NCBI GenBank assembly: GCA_018644665.1
Contig: JABGQA010000050.1
Span: forward strand, 88,092 to 152,091
Reading direction: 5' to 3'
DNA length: 64,000 nucleotides
Source of the DNA: Candidatus Poribacteria bacterium
GTDB taxonomy: Bacteria > Poribacteria > WGA-4E > GCA-2687025
This document shows, in pieces, positions 35,369 through 44,728 of this stretch. Within the stretch, counting starts at the first letter, position 1. Each line of letters starts with the position of its first letter. The translations under genes and the position numbers were made by a program. The notes beneath the pieces were generated by a model. It did not search any database, was not told the DNA's origin, and saw nothing but the letters and a program-made list of their open reading frames with translations.

Positions 35369-36403
35369 TCACGCCGGAATGACGTCCGTGGCCTCTCCGG
35401 CCTTGTGCGCGAGCGCGGTATCGAAGACTCGCTCCAGCGTGCCTTGCGGCGCGTACCCGATGAGCGCGCGCGCCTTGCGGATGTCCGACCAGTACACCCA
35501 ACGCGTCGGCACGACGCACTCGTACACCGGTGCGCCGGTGCGCTGTGACAGGTACTCGGCGACGTCGTCGAACGCGAACGGCTGCGGGATCGCCGCGTTG
35601 AACGCCTCTCCGACGGCCTCGGGGCGCTCCAGAGCGCACACGCACGCATGGGCCACGTCCCGGGCATCTGCGGGCGAGTAGAGCCACGGACGGCCCTCGC
35701 CGTCGCGTATGGCGCACAGGTCGTCCGGCGACGCATCCGCTTCCATCGTCGCGATCGCCTGGGCGAGGTCGGGATGATGGATGCCGCAGTTGGGATTGCC
35801 TACGGCTCCGCGCAGCAGCCCGAGCGCGAACCCGACGGTCCATCGCCCGAGGACCTCGGCCCCCGCGAACATCCCGGCAGGGCGGACCATCGTCGTCTGC
35901 AGACCATGCGACGCGCGGTAAGACTCTACGGTCTGCTCGTTCAACGCCTTCGTCAGCGCGTAGAGGCCGGCCGGGCGCTTCGGATGGTCCTCGTCGATGG
36001 GTGCATAGTCCGGCCGCGAATCATGGTTGCCCATCGGGTACACGGCGTCCGAACTCACATGCACGAACCGCTGCAGCGAATCTGCCCGCTCCGCCGCGGC
36101 TTCGGCGATCGCCAGCGTGCCCTTCACGTTGATGTCGAAGAAGGTGTCCCGGTCCATGCCGGACGGCACGCCGACGAGGTTTGCGGTGTGCACGACGGCG
36201 TCCACGCCGTCCAGGAACCGGCTGCAGACGGACGCGTCTCGGATGTCTCCTACCACAATCTCGACGTCGAAGGGGTCCATCTTGCCGCGCTTGGGGTCGT
36301 CGGGGATGACCATTCCCCGCACGGCGTACCCTCTGTCCAGCAGGGCCGACACGAGGTTTGCGCCGAGTCGTCCCGTCGCTCCCGTGACCGCGATGGTTTG
36401 CAT
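35369..36403 (-). CDS. NAD-dependent epimerase/dehydratase (extended SDR)
   Basis: A 344-aa extended short-chain dehydrogenase/reductase. NAD site: IAVTGATGRLGANLV; catalytic region: VHVSSDAVYPMG (Ser/Thr) and YALTKALNEQ (YxxxK). It resembles nucleotide-sugar epimerases and 3-beta-hydroxysteroid dehydrogenase-type SDRs; the substrate cannot be assigned. A strong GAGGAGGA ribosome-binding site precedes the ATG at 36403. It is 20 bp before the prolyl oligopeptidase and 21 bp after a methyltransferase. Confidence 0.87.
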   Translation of the reverse strand: MQTIAVTGATGRLGANLVSALLDRGYAVRGMVIPDDPKRGKMDPFDVEIVVGDIRDASVCSRFLDGVDAVVHTANLVGVPSGMDRDTFFDINVKGTLAIAEAAAERADSLQRFVHVSSDAVYPMGNHDSRPDYAPIDEDHPKRPAGLYALTKALNEQTVESYRASHGLQTTMVRPAGMFAGAEVLGRWTVGFALGLLRGAVGNPNCGIHHPDLAQAIATMEADASPDDLCAIRDGEGRPWLYSPADARDVAHACVCALERPEAVGEAFNAAIPQPFAFDDVAEYLSQRTGAPVYECVVPTRWVYWSDIRKARALIGYAPQGTLERVFDTALAHKAGEATDVIPA

Positions 36404-36424
36404 GGCCGGTCCTCCTCGTCGCCG

Positions 36425-37192
36425 CTACGGCTTCCGCGCGAGTACGAACATCATGGGATTCTCAGGCACGTCCGGGCCGGGGCGGACGCCCTGCTCCTCT
36501 GCGCGCGTCACCTCGAACCCGGCGCGCTGCACCTCGTCGACATGCTCGCGAAGGGAGCGGCGCCCCGTCAAGCCCTCCGGCATGAAGCCAGGAACGCTCA
36601 CCTCAACCTGGCTCTCGTCGGGGCGTGTGAGCCGCACCGTGCGATTCCCGATGTTCCACGTGTTCGTCTCGACCGTCACTACGTCATCTGCGTCGACATC
36701 CTCACGGCTGGCCTCATTGTGCAGGAACAGCCGTCCGCCGGGTCGGAGTACGCGCCACATCTCGACCAGGCTGCGATGGCGCAGGTCCGGCTCGCCGACC
36801 GCGTGCAGCGTCCAGATGTTCGCTGCGAAGTCGAACACGTCGGAGCGGAACGGCGCCGCGCACATGTCGCCAGCAACGAAGCGCGCGTCAACTCCCCAAC
36901 CGTCCGCGAGTTCGGCCGCGCGCGAAACCGCAGTCGGCGAGATGTCCAGGCCGACCATCGGCAGACCCTCCGACGCCATGCGCAGGGCGTTGATGCCGGT
37001 GCCGCTGCCCATCTCGACGCCGCGTTCGCCGTCTGACAACTCGGTCGCGGCGACGAACTCCCGCCACGCCGGCCGCACGTACTCCGACATGTCCCTCTCG
37101 CGGAACGCCGCGCCCGATCCCATGATCGCCCGGTATCGCTCCTCATGCGTGCGCGCATAGTAGCCGCGGGGGACCTCGACAACCTTCGCCAT
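36425..37192 (-). CDS. Class I SAM-dependent methyltransferase
   Basis: A 255-aa methyltransferase. Motif I reads GVEMGSGTGINALRMA, the acidic end of strand 2 is VGLDISP, and DVFDFAANIWTLHAVGEPDL followed by LRPGGRLFLHNEA completes the fold. The substrate is unknown. GGAGGG precedes the ATG at 37192. As the first gene of the minus-strand run 37192-32393 it may modify the same compound as the SDR. Confidence 0.84.
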   Translation of the reverse strand: MAKVVEVPRGYYARTHEERYRAIMGSGAAFRERDMSEYVRPAWREFVAATELSDGERGVEMGSGTGINALRMASEGLPMVGLDISPTAVSRAAELADGWGVDARFVAGDMCAAPFRSDVFDFAANIWTLHAVGEPDLRHRSLVEMWRVLRPGGRLFLHNEASREDVDADDVVTVETNTWNIGNRTVRLTRPDESQVEVSVPGFMPEGLTGRRSLREHVDEVQRAGFEVTRAEEQGVRPGPDVPENPMMFVLARKP

Positions 37193-37261
37193 CGCGTCGC
37201 CCTCCGTGTACGCCGCGCCGCCGCTGATGCCTGTCGTGGAGCGGATTCGCCCGGCTGCGGC

Positions 37262-37290
37262 TTGACAGAAGCGCCGGCCTGGATTAAGCT
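37262..37290 (+). promoter_or_regulatory. Promoter of yggT, possibly giving a leaderless mRNA
   Basis: A perfect TTGACA, 17 bases, then TAAGCT. The -10 ends only 6 bases before the yggT ATG at 37297, so transcription would begin at or next to the start codon. No ribosome-binding site is present in front of that ATG. Confidence 0.5.
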
Positions 37291-37296
37291 CCGCTC

Positions 37297-37575
37297 ATGG
37301 ACGCTCTCATACCCATATTCGGCCTCGTGCGCGTCGCGCTGAACTTGTACAGCTTCCTCATCCTGGGGAGCGTCATCCTGTCGTGGATCACGTTCGGCGG
37401 CGGCGACCATCCGAGCATGCATACCGCGCAGGAGTTCCTGCACAAGGTCACGGAACCGTTCCTCGGCCCGCTGCGCCAGGCGCTGGCGCCCCTGTCGCAG
37501 GGCATCGGGCTCGACTTCTCCCCACTAATCGGGCTGTTGATCCTCCGGTTCATCGCCGGCATGCTGCCGCACTGA
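37297..37575 (+). CDS. yggT: YggT family membrane protein
   Basis: A 92-aa protein with two membrane helices (about residues 8-30 and 70-90) and the conserved linker LHKVTEPFLGPLRQ, which defines the YggT family. The family has been linked to osmotic or cation stress and to cell division in some bacteria, but its activity is unknown. The ATG lies just after a promoter and lacks a ribosome-binding site. Its last 51 bp overlap the 3' end of the convergent DedA-like gene. Confidence 0.88.
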   Translation: MDALIPIFGLVRVALNLYSFLILGSVILSWITFGGGDHPSMHTAQEFLHKVTEPFLGPLRQALAPLSQGIGLDFSPLIGLLILRFIAGMLPH

Positions 37576-38163
37576 CAGTCTGCCGTCCTCGGACACTCGC
37601 CGTCTCCCGCGCCTGCGTCGGCAGTACGCGACGCCCTGTCCTAGCGCGAACAGCACGACCACGCCTCCGCCAACCCAACCGGACCCGATACGCGCGATGT
37701 ACGCGTGGACAAGATCGCCCAGCATGTACGCCGCGATTCCGAATCCCGCGAGGTGAGCGAGCGTCCCGGCCGTCGTGCACGCGAGGAACGTCGGGTAGCC
37801 GCGACCCATCTGCCCGGCCGCGAACGGCACGTACAACCCCAGGAACGCGACGAACCGCCCGAACACGAGCCACAGGATACCATGCCGCGCCATGACCCCG
37901 CTCACCGTCTGCGTCCCCCGTACCAGCGCCCGCACGACCCGCCACCGCGGCGCCCGGTGGGTCCGCATCCACCTTCCGAGCCAGTAGACCGCGTTCTCGT
38001 AGATCACGACGGCGCCGTAGGCCGTGCCGAAGATCGTGTACGGATTGAGCTGCTTCCCCTTAGCGAGGACCATCGTGATGACGTACGCGTTCGGGACGGC
38101 GGAATGGTCGGCGATCGTGACGGCGAAGAGCACGAGCAGAATGAGGAGTTGGCTGCTGGGCAC
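37525..38163 (-). CDS. DedA family (VTT) membrane protein
   Basis: A 212-aa membrane protein of the DedA type. Helices are seen near residues 5-35 (LLILLVLFAVTIAD), 95-130 (GILWLVFGRFVAFLGLYVPF) and 165-180 (GGGVVVLFALGQGV). The motif FGRFVAFLGLYVPFAAGQMG with TFLACTTAGTLAH fits the VTT pattern of a conserved Arg followed by Pro and Gly. DedA proteins are polyprenyl-phosphate or phospholipid transporters. A GTG at 38163 follows TTGGAG. The charged tail after residue 180 lies in the 51-bp overlap with yggT. Confidence 0.82.
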   Translation of the reverse strand: MPSSQLLILLVLFAVTIADHSAVPNAYVITMVLAKGKQLNPYTIFGTAYGAVVIYENAVYWLGRWMRTHRAPRWRVVRALVRGTQTVSGVMARHGILWLVFGRFVAFLGLYVPFAAGQMGRGYPTFLACTTAGTLAHLAGFGIAAYMLGDLVHAYIARIGSGWVGGGVVVLFALGQGVAYCRRRRGRRRVSEDGRLSVRQHAGDEPEDQQPD

Positions 38164-38196
38164 GGCGCTCCAACGTTAGCGGCGGTCGCCGGCCGT

Positions 38197-38553
38197 CTAC
38201 CGCCAGTCGGGGGGAAACACCGGGGAGCCGTCGGCGTCGCGCGCCATGACCGAGGAACGCAGCACGGCGTCGCGGTTGAGCGACCCGAAGATGTGCGGGA
38301 ACCAGTGGTTCTTCGCCGCCTCGACGATGATCTCCGCGCGCACGCGCGCCGTCTCGACCTCGAGGAGGAGGATGTCGGTGTCGGCGGCGAAGACCCGCGC
38401 GCCGATGCGTTCGACCCACTCCGGCTCGGCGCAGGTGTGGATGAAGCCTTCCTCGTCGAAGTATTCCGGCTTGTAGCCGCCGTGGGCGTCATCGACGGCG
38501 TAGGACTCCGCGGTAGTCATGTGATAGATGATCGCGGGTACCGGCTGCGCCAT
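38197..38553 (-). CDS. DUF952 domain protein
   Basis: A 118-aa protein of the DUF952 family: IIYHMTTAESYAVDDAHGGY at the start, YFDEEGFIHTCAEPEWVERI in the middle, and RVFAADTDILLLEVE with HWFPHIFGSLNRDAVL at the end. The fold is related to ADP-ribosyltransferase-like folds, but the function is unknown. The ATG at 38553 has a good GAGGAG about 10 bases upstream. It is separated from acs by a terminator hairpin and so is probably transcribed separately. Confidence 0.85.
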   Translation of the reverse strand: MAQPVPAIIYHMTTAESYAVDDAHGGYKPEYFDEEGFIHTCAEPEWVERIGARVFAADTDILLLEVETARVRAEIIVEAAKNHWFPHIFGSLNRDAVLRSSVMARDADGSPVFPPDWR

Positions 38554-38589
38554 GCGCGGCATCTCCTCTCGGTCGTGCCTGGACGCGAA

Positions 38590-38614
38590 AATGCGGCCGC
38601 GACCCGGCCGCATT
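38590..38614 (-). terminator. Intrinsic terminator downstream of acs
   Basis: On the minus strand AATGCGGCCG and CGGCCGCATT form a perfect 10-bp stem around a 5-base loop (GGTCG), and the stem runs into a TTTT stretch before CGCG. It lies 52 bp after the acs stop and before the DUF952 gene. Confidence 0.7.
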
Positions 38615-38665
38615 CCCGCGTGCCTGTTCTGTGGCGGTTCGCCCTCGGCCAGACCGAGGACGCTG

Positions 38666-40618
<1,953 letters not shown>

Positions 40619-41074
40619 TCGTGAATCCTCTCGACCTGAACGCGCAAAACGCCGTGGCCACGCCTGCCGGGACATGCCCACGCAGTAGTAGCATACCTAG
40701 TCTTGGACTGTCAATTCGGCGAGCGATGGCTCCTCGCGGAGCCTCAGTTCCCCCTTCCATGACTAGCTTCACGCGGCGTGCTATCCCAACTGGTGGCGCC
40801 TGGTCGGGGAGCAATGCCGGACAGCGACAGCGGCGCCCCAGGCACGGCGGCGCAGTCATGACGTGTGGGCAGGGCGTCGGTCTTGCCCTTCCCTGCTGTC
40901 CCGGATGCCTCGGCTGATGAGTCATCGCGTGCGTGCGGGGCGACCGACAGGCCTGCCGACCGTGACGGCTGCGTGGATGGCGGCCGCTTTCAATACCCAC
41001 GGCCCGTCGATTAGAATAGAGCAGAAGCCGACATCTACGCGGATACGCGGAGCGAGGCACGGGAGGGACAGACC
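40619..41074. other. Intergenic region between divergent acs and the UBact operon
   Basis: A 456-bp stretch, the largest gap in the window. Minus-strand TTGACA at 40709-40714 lies 18 bases from TACTAC and 90 bp before acs, a perfect -35 with a poor -10. On the plus strand a promoter ends at 41017. Short open frames exist here but have poor ribosome-binding sites and composition. I see no tRNA or clear structured RNA. Confidence 0.5.
40989..41017 (+). promoter_or_regulatory. Probable promoter of the UBact-proteasome operon
   Basis: TTCAAT, 17 bases, TAGAAT. The -10 matches 5 of 6 positions and is identical to those before rpsD and the 18859 gene; the -35 is weak (3 of 6). The leader to the ATG at 41075 would be about 50 bases. 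Confidence 0.42.
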
Positions 41075-41269
41075 ATGCGCACGCTGGAATTCCGGCAGGA
41101 GCGGAAGCAGCAGCCCGAGGATCCGCTGCGTCGCGAGGGCGACGAGACGGACGAGGGCGGCCCGAAGCGACCGGATGTCGAGCAACCCAACCGGCAACGC
41201 CTGATGAAGCGTATGCGACAGGTCGACAAGGACCAGGCCAAGCGGTACCGCCAGCGCACCGGCCAGTAG
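41075..41269 (+). CDS. ubact: Pup-like protein modifier (UBact)
   Basis: A 64-aa, highly charged, probably disordered protein: ERKQQPEDPLRREGD at the start, GGPKRPDVEQPNRQ in the middle, and a C-terminal DKDQAKRYRQRTGQ. This matches the UBact/Pup-like family, which is attached by an isopeptide bond to lysines and marks proteins for the bacterial proteasome. The C-terminal residue is Gln; Pup with terminal Gln must first be deamidated to Glu by Dop, and I infer the same here. A GGGAGGG ribosome-binding site precedes the ATG. It is the first gene before prcB, prcA and the PafA/Dop-family gene, which makes the assignment firm. Confidence 0.9.
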   Translation: MRTLEFRQERKQQPEDPLRREGDETDEGGPKRPDVEQPNRQRLMKRMRQVDKDQAKRYRQRTGQ

Positions 41270-41369
41270 ACAGGCGGCGGCGCTACAGCCAGCGCACGAG
41301 TAGACGTGCCCGCGGACGGCATGTCTCGGCTCGATCCCAGACGCCCAACAACGCATCAGCAGGACGCAT

Positions 41370-42188
41370 GTGGACAAGCTGACATTCCCCCTTTCCCTCT
41401 GGCAGCACACGGACTTCCAGGGCGACTTCCTCACGCTTCTCGGCGCTGCGGGCCACGGCGTGGAACTCGGTGAGACCGGCGACGGCGCGAACATCACGCA
41501 GATCGAGGGTACGACTGTGCTCGCGGTCCGGTACGCCGACGGCGTGCTCGTGGCGGGCGACCGACGCGCGACCGCGGGCAACACGATCATGTACGACCGT
41601 GCCGACAAGGTTATCGACGTCGACGATCACTCGGTAATGGCGATCTCCGGGTCTCCCGCGCTCGCATACGAGATGGCGCGCGTTCTGGAATACTCGTTCC
41701 GCTACTACCGCCGGAGCCAACTCCAAGAACTCAGCATGGAGGGCAAGCTTCGGACGCTGTCGCGATTGGTGCGGGACAACCTGGGCATGGCCCTCCAGGG
41801 CATCGGCGTCGTCCTGCCGCTGTTCGCGACGTATGACCTCGACGATGACGAAGGGCGGCTCTACTTCTACGACGCCCTCGGCACGCAGTTCGAGATGGCG
41901 GAGTTCGCCGTCGCCGGTTCGGGCTCCGTGTGGATTCGCGGAGCGCTCTACTACCAGAATCGATGGCAGCGCCGCCTGGTCGACGGCGACCTACGAGAGG
42001 CCACGGCGACGACGCTACGGATGCTCGAAGCGGCGGCGCACTACGACGCCGCCACGGGGGGCGTCCGCGAACAGACGGCGATCGTGCCGACGCTCAAGGC
42101 GATTACACGCGACGGGGTGCAGACGCTGGAGGAGGCCTACTTGCGCGAGGTCTACACGGACGCGGTGGAGGGCTCCGATGTACGATGA
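41370..42188 (+). CDS. prcB: 20S proteasome beta subunit
   Basis: A 272-aa Ntn-hydrolase. A propeptide of 47 residues ends at Gly47, and Thr48 in EGTTVLAVRY would become the N-terminal nucleophile. The supporting residues fall at the right places in the mature numbering: D64 (Asp17) in GDRRATAGN and K80 (Lys33) in RADKVIDV. The propeptide resembles actinobacterial PrcB. The start is GTG at 41370, with AGGA upstream; a nearby ATG is out of frame. It overlaps prcA by 11 bp and follows the UBact gene by 100 bp. Activity requires self-processing during 20S assembly. Confidence 0.94.
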   Translation: MDKLTFPLSLWQHTDFQGDFLTLLGAAGHGVELGETGDGANITQIEGTTVLAVRYADGVLVAGDRRATAGNTIMYDRADKVIDVDDHSVMAISGSPALAYEMARVLEYSFRYYRRSQLQELSMEGKLRTLSRLVRDNLGMALQGIGVVLPLFATYDLDDDEGRLYFYDALGTQFEMAEFAVAGSGSVWIRGALYYQNRWQRRLVDGDLREATATTLRMLEAAAHYDAATGGVREQTAIVPTLKAITRDGVQTLEEAYLREVYTDAVEGSDVR

Positions 42189-42975
42189 ACCACACAGGTG
42201 GCTCCAGGCCGTCGAGAACCGGATTCTCTACGTCGAGAAGCGACTCCGCGGCGCCAATCCGGTTGTCGGTTTGCCATACGCCGACGGCGCCGTCCTGTTC
42301 ACGGTGCGCCCACACGGTCAGCAGAAGGTGTACGAGGTCTACGACCGCCTAGCCCTGGGAGGCCTCGGGCATCCTGCGGACGTCGAACGCCTGCGTATGA
42401 TGGCCATCAACCTGGCGCACACGGAGGGCTTTACGCGCTCCGCGGCCGACGTGACCCTTCAGCGTCTCCTGAACTTCGCCATAGCCCCACAGGTGAAGTC
42501 GGCCTTCGACGAGGTGTTCCGCTCGCCTGTAATCGCGAAATTCCTCATGGTCGAACTCGCCCATGTCGGCGACGACACGCGCTTCTTCACGCTCAACTTC
42601 GACGGGAACTTCTCGTCGCGCGACACCTTCGGCATCGCTGCGGGAACGCATCAGGCGGAAGAGCTGATGGCCCGTCGCCTGGAGGAACACCCGCCCGCGT
42701 CCGATTCGCTTGAGGACGTCCTCAACGCGGCTCTGATGGTCTGGGCCGTCGGACACTGCGTCGACGCTGGGAGCACCGAATACGACGACCCGCCGATGCC
42801 GTCAGACGAGGACCTTGCCGCAAAGCTCCGAGAGGCTGCGGACAAGCTCGAATTCGAGGCGGCCGTGCTCGACCGATCGTCGGTCAGCAGGGCCAAGTTC
42901 CGCGGACTGGGAGCAGACGATCTGGCGTCGCTCCACACGCTCATCGACGGGCTCCCCGGGGGAGACGACGCATAG
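42178..42975 (+). CDS. prcA: 20S proteasome alpha subunit
   Basis: A 265-aa alpha-type subunit. The N-terminal segment MYDEPHRWLQAVENRILYVE forms the H0 helix and gate region, then GANPVVGLPYADGAVLFTVR starts the Ntn-fold core, which lacks the catalytic Thr. The C terminus is acidic and Ala-rich helical. Alpha rings gate entry to the beta chamber and dock the ring ATPase. Translation is coupled to prcB through an 11-bp overlap. Gene order beta-alpha is that of Actinobacteria. Confidence 0.92.
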   Translation: MYDEPHRWLQAVENRILYVEKRLRGANPVVGLPYADGAVLFTVRPHGQQKVYEVYDRLALGGLGHPADVERLRMMAINLAHTEGFTRSAADVTLQRLLNFAIAPQVKSAFDEVFRSPVIAKFLMVELAHVGDDTRFFTLNFDGNFSSRDTFGIAAGTHQAEELMARRLEEHPPASDSLEDVLNAALMVWAVGHCVDAGSTEYDDPPMPSDEDLAAKLREAADKLEFEAAVLDRSSVSRAKFRGLGADDLASLHTLIDGLPGGDDA

Positions 42976-42991
42976 AGCCGGGGGCTGTCCG

Positions 42992-44458
42992 ATGAGGATA
43001 TGCGGAATCGAGACGGAGTACGGCTGCCTCATCGAAAGCGAACGGGTCGCCCGCGAGTTCAGTCCTGACACGCTCTCGATTCTCGTCAAAGATCACCTCT
43101 TCTACGCGAACGACATCGGCCTGCTGGACGCCCAGTACCGCGATCGTGGTGAGCCGCCTCGCAACGGAGGCTTCCTCTACAACGGCGGACGTCTCTACAT
43201 CGACATGGGACACGTCGAGTACGCGTCCCCCGAGTGCCTGTCGCTCCGCGACCTGATCGCGTACGAGAAAGCGGCAGACTTCCTCCTCCTACAGGCGCTC
43301 GAGGATCTCGGCATCCGGGACGATGTCACCTTCGTCCGCAACAACATCGACCATGTGACCGGGGCCACGTTCGGGTACCACGAGAACTACCTCGTGAGCC
43401 GTGATGTCCCCTTCGAGTACTACATGGTCCCGGCGCTGATGCCGTTCCTGGTGACTCGCCAGATTTACGCGGGCGCCGGGCGGGTCGGCTTCCACGAGGA
43501 AGACCCCTACGACGAAGACGACCGGCGCCGACGCCGTGTAGCCACCCGCGTGACCGACGAAGTCCCGTACCAGATAGCGCAGCGCAGCGATCACATCGTC
43601 GCGGATCAGTACGAGTGGGTGCAATTCACGCGCGCGATCATCAACACGCGCGACGAGCCGCTGGCGGACATGAACAGGTTCCGGCGCATCCACCTGCTCC
43701 TCGGCGACACGAACATGTCCGAGTACGCCACGATGCTGAAACTCGGCACGACGATGGTCGTGCTGCAACTGCTGGAGGAGGGCTGCCCAATGCCGCCCAT
43801 CTCCCTCGTGGACCCGGTCATGACGCTCCGCGACATCTCGCGCGACAACACGTACACCTGGCCGGTCGAGCTGGACACGGGTCGCACGACGTCCGCCATC
43901 GAGGTGCAGGGCGCGTACTTAGCCGTCGCGGAGCGGTACCTAGAGGGAACATCCCAGGAGGTCGACTGGGTGTTGACGGAGTGGCGGAGCACCCTGGAGG
44001 CGCTCGCGAACGACCCGATGGAGCTGAGGGACCGCCTCGACTGGGTCGCCAAGAAGTGGCTCCTCGAGACGTTCATGGAGGAGGAAGGCCTAACCTGGCA
44101 CGACCCATGGCTGCAGAGCCTCGACCTCGACTACCACAAGATAGATCCTGAGCGCAGCCTGTATTCCGACCTCGTCGAGGAGAACATGATGCGCCGCATG
44201 GTGCGCAACGCGGCCATCAGTGAAGCCATGTTCGAGCCGCCGCCGGACACGCGAGCCCTGGGGCGCTCGCTGATCATGCAGCGGCTCGCGAAAGCGGACC
44301 TCGTTCGGCACGTGGACTGGGACACGGTGCACCTCGAAACAGGTGTGTCCATCGCGATGACCGACCCGCACAGAACGTACGAGAACGTCGCGGCGCACAT
44401 CGACGACGTGCTGAAGCAGGAACCGCCCCAGACCATCCGACGGCGCGACGATCAGTAG
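42992..44458 (+). CDS. PafA/Dop-family UBact (Pup) ligase or deamidase
   Basis: A 488-aa carboxylate-amine ligase-like protein of the glutamine-synthetase-fold PafA/Dop family. Motifs: GIETEYG at the start, GGRLYIDMGHVEYASPE with the conserved Asp, NNIDHVTGATFGYHENYLV, and IINTRDEPLADMNRFRRIHL. PafA attaches Pup; Dop deamidates the Gln tail and removes Pup. Position after prcA fits PafA, but NDPMELRDRLDWVAKKWLLE and LDLDYHKIDPERSLY read more like Dop. Only one family member is here. It starts at the ATG 16 bp after prcA. Confidence 0.88.
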   Translation: MRICGIETEYGCLIESERVAREFSPDTLSILVKDHLFYANDIGLLDAQYRDRGEPPRNGGFLYNGGRLYIDMGHVEYASPECLSLRDLIAYEKAADFLLLQALEDLGIRDDVTFVRNNIDHVTGATFGYHENYLVSRDVPFEYYMVPALMPFLVTRQIYAGAGRVGFHEEDPYDEDDRRRRRVATRVTDEVPYQIAQRSDHIVADQYEWVQFTRAIINTRDEPLADMNRFRRIHLLLGDTNMSEYATMLKLGTTMVVLQLLEEGCPMPPISLVDPVMTLRDISRDNTYTWPVELDTGRTTSAIEVQGAYLAVAERYLEGTSQEVDWVLTEWRSTLEALANDPMELRDRLDWVAKKWLLETFMEEEGLTWHDPWLQSLDLDYHKIDPERSLYSDLVEENMMRRMVRNAAISEAMFEPPPDTRALGRSLIMQRLAKADLVRHVDWDTVHLETGVSIAMTDPHRTYENVAAHIDDVLKQEPPQTIRRRDDQ

Positions 44459-44592
44459 ACGCGGCCGCATCGGCCTGCCCAGCCTCGTCGCCTTCCCATT
44501 CGCTGCGCCGACAGGCGTGACGGCATCGCCCGGGTCTCGGCATGCTGGCCATGACCACGACGACATCGCCGTCCTGCAGAAACGACGACACT

Positions 44593-44608
44593 TTGGGGAC
44601 GTCCCCAA
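44593..44608. promoter_or_regulatory. Perfect 16-bp palindrome, likely operator
   Basis: TTGGGGACGTCCCCAA is its own reverse complement. It ends 13 bp before the -35 hexamer at 44622, the usual position for an activator or repressor site. No regulator gene is adjacent, so the protein that binds is unknown. Confidence 0.55.
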
Positions 44609-44621
44609 CGGGGTCGAGGCC

Positions 44622-44650
44622 TTGACTGGGGCGCGCCACGAGCCGATAAT
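44622..44650 (+). promoter_or_regulatory. Strong sigma70-type promoter of the 44729-51817 operon
   Basis: TTGACT, 17 bases, GATAAT: each hexamer matches consensus at 5 of 6 positions. The leader to the ATG at 44729 would be about 70 bases. Confidence 0.65.
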
Positions 44651-44728
44651 CGGCCCTGTACCATGAGCGTCACGATGCGCCGCGAACGGCGGCGAGGCGC
44701 CCGGCAGGCCCGGGCAAGAGGAGTACAT

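Noticed and set aside
35648..37036. Plus-strand open frame of about 460 codons opposite the SDR and methyltransferase
   Set aside because: It crosses two well-supported minus-strand genes and shows the same antisense composition.
40619..41074. Short plus-strand frames between acs and the UBact gene
   Set aside because: Poor ribosome-binding sites, unlikely composition, and overlap with promoter-like sites.
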